Of a stretch of 27,403 bases of DNA, positions 26,374 to 27,403 are shown piece by piece. Position 1 is the stretch's first letter; each line of letters opens with the position of its first letter. The translations under genes and the position numbers were made by a program. This stretch comes from an uncultured Sphingobacteriales bacterium (GTDB taxonomy: Bacteria; Bacteroidota; Bacteroidia; Chitinophagales; Chitinophagaceae): positions 1 through 27,403 of the forward strand of contig CAMPKG010000004.1 of NCBI GenBank assembly GCA_946887085.1, in the 5' to 3' direction. The notes under the pieces are model-generated. The model worked only from the letters and a program-made list of their open reading frames with translations. It ran no database searches and was not told the DNA's origin.

Positions 26374-27207
26374 TCATTTTTCCAGGATGCGTATTTCAAC
26401 GCGGCGGTTCCGGTTTTCGTCCTCGGGGCTGCGCTCCACACGCACCAGCGGCCGGCTTTTGCCAAAACCCTCAGAGGAAAGCCTCTCCGCCGCAATACCA
26501 TTTTTCACCAGGTATTCATAAACAGCCCTTGCTCTGTTGTGTGACAGGCGAAAATCATCAGCATCAAAATCGTATCCATCTGTAGTGCCTTCAAGCACGC
26601 AACAGATGTGGCCTTCTATCCTGATCTTTACGTTTGGGTATTCTTTCAGCGTTGCCAGGAGTTTCTGAAGAGCAGGCTTTGACGCCTCTGTCCATCGGTG
26701 GCTCCCCGGCAGAAAGAATATATTATCAAGCCTTATGGCCTCATTCTTTTTTACATTGGAGATGTCAATGACGGGGCGTTTTGGTTTGTCAGCGGCTTTC
26801 ACAGGCTCCGGAATACCACCAGGTATCAGGTCAACCCGCCGGTCTGGTGCATTTCCCGAAGGGGCGGTCATATCCTCCCGCTTCACTTCGCCCCTCCCCG
26901 TCACCATCTGCAGTTCTTCGGTTTTGAACCCCATGGATGTGAGATAACCGGCAACGTTTTTTGCTCTTGCCTCAGACAGGCGCAGGTTCGCGGTATCGCC
27001 GCCAACATAGTCGGCATAACCTACAATGGCCAGTTTTTTGCCCGGTTGTAATATGTTATGGTAAATGAGTGAGTCTATCCGACGCTGTTCATCTGTCCGG
27101 AGCGATGAGATGCCGAGATCGAAATACAGCTCTACAGTATCTGCTGCTTTCTGTGCCTGCGCGATAACTGCAAATAGCATTAACCCGGAAGTTAAAACAG
27201 TCCTCAT
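26374..27207 (-). CDS. Exported protein with two OmpA-like domains
   Basis: This 277-residue protein has a signal peptide (RTVLTSGLMLFAVIAQAQ) and two OmpA/MotB-like domains in tandem. The first (about 24-128) has LAIVGYADYVGGDTANLRLS and APDRRVDL; the second (about 145-277) has KIRIEGHICCVLEGTTDGYD, LSHNRARAVYEYL and ENRNRRVEIRIL. Each would bind peptidoglycan; the first lacks the usual GHTD and reads GYAD. There is no lipobox Cys. It follows the LytTR regulator gene by three bases, so it is probably co-transcribed with it. Confidence 0.9.
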   Translation of the reverse strand: MRTVLTSGLMLFAVIAQAQKAADTVELYFDLGISSLRTDEQRRIDSLIYHNILQPGKKLAIVGYADYVGGDTANLRLSEARAKNVAGYLTSMGFKTEELQMVTGRGEVKREDMTAPSGNAPDRRVDLIPGGIPEPVKAADKPKRPVIDISNVKKNEAIRLDNIFFLPGSHRWTEASKPALQKLLATLKEYPNVKIRIEGHICCVLEGTTDGYDFDADDFRLSHNRARAVYEYLVKNGIAAERLSSEGFGKSRPLVRVERSPEDENRNRRVEIRILEK

Positions 27208-27210
27208 TGG

Positions 27211-27403
27211 TTACATCAGGTTTCTTCCTACCCTGTCGAATACTTTTAAAAAATCTTCCCGCAGTCCTTTTGATACCGGTATTTCCTTTCCGTTCGTCAT
27301 TGTAATGACGCCGCTGACATCGTAACGCCTGATGCAATTCAGGTTTACGATAAACGACCTGTGTACCTGGTGGAACGGGTGATCGGCTACCAGTTGCTTA
27401 AAT
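27211..27403 (-). CDS. LytTR DNA-binding regulator, C-terminal fragment
   Basis: The frame runs in from the right edge and stops at 27213-27211, giving 63 residues. It contains FHQVHRSFIVNLNCIRRYD, the LytTR beta-strand core, followed by TNGKEIPVSKGLREDFLKVF. LytTR domains bind DNA and are commonly fused to a receiver domain in LytR/AgrA-type response regulators; whether a receiver is present is hidden beyond the edge. It lies directly upstream of the tandem-OmpA gene. Confidence 0.9.
   Translation of the reverse strand, partial: FKQLVADHPFHQVHRSFIVNLNCIRRYDVSGVITMTNGKEIPVSKGLREDFLKVFDRVGRNLM

Overview
The window looks like a chromosomal segment of a Bacteroidota bacterium, most likely a Chitinophagaceae-type organism. 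Evidence: promoter cores of the TTG-N18..20-TAnnTTTG type (clearest at 5191-5221), Bacteroidota-style lipoprotein signals, the mix of families (DUF4256, YdeI/OmdA, M56 peptidases, LytTR regulators, OmpA lipoproteins), and almost no Shine-Dalgarno use. I see no rRNA, tRNA, CRISPR array, insertion sequence or prophage. No gene-free stretch exceeds 300 bases.

Layout. 1-5040: the end of a DUF475/TerC-like membrane protein, a DUF1801 protein, a GT-C-type membrane glycosyltransferase with TPR repeats, and katG. 5191-7591: a self-contained operon, ArsR repressor - AHSA1/SRPBCC - DoxX - YdeI-like - DUF4256, behind a textbook Bacteroidota promoter carrying two copies of a 16-base near-palindrome. 7642-12210: a histidine-phosphatase lipoprotein, a two-gene membrane/GT-C-like pair on the minus strand, and a hybrid sensor kinase. 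12281-13988: a cupin plus membrane-protein operon divergent from a TetR regulator, with two matching palindromic operators between them. 14025-18223: an M56 (BlaR1-like) peptidase without a BlaI neighbour, a zinc-free MDR oxidoreductase and an exported arylsulfotransferase-like protein. 18232-19002: exonuclease III.

The most interesting region is 19043-22352. An HPr-kinase-like P-loop protein, an asparagine-synthetase-like lasso cyclase, an unannotated 49-residue precursor peptide (21924-22073) and a PqqD/RRE protein (minus strand) together form what I read as a compact, paeninodin-like phospho-lasso-peptide locus. The precursor has an aromatic-x-x-P leader motif, Thr at -2, and a putative 14-residue core with Asp at position 8. 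The RRE gene is convergent with the precursor and overlaps its 3' end. No B2 leader peptidase or exporter lies in the window.

23245-26373 is a tightly packed four-gene module (NodB-like deacetylase, acyl carrier protein, ketoacyl-ACP synthase III, GNAT) that looks like acyl-group synthesis and transfer for a surface or secreted molecule. It is followed by a convergent OmpA-domain protein and the end of a LytTR regulator at the right edge. Function assignments come from reading motifs by eye. No database search was run.
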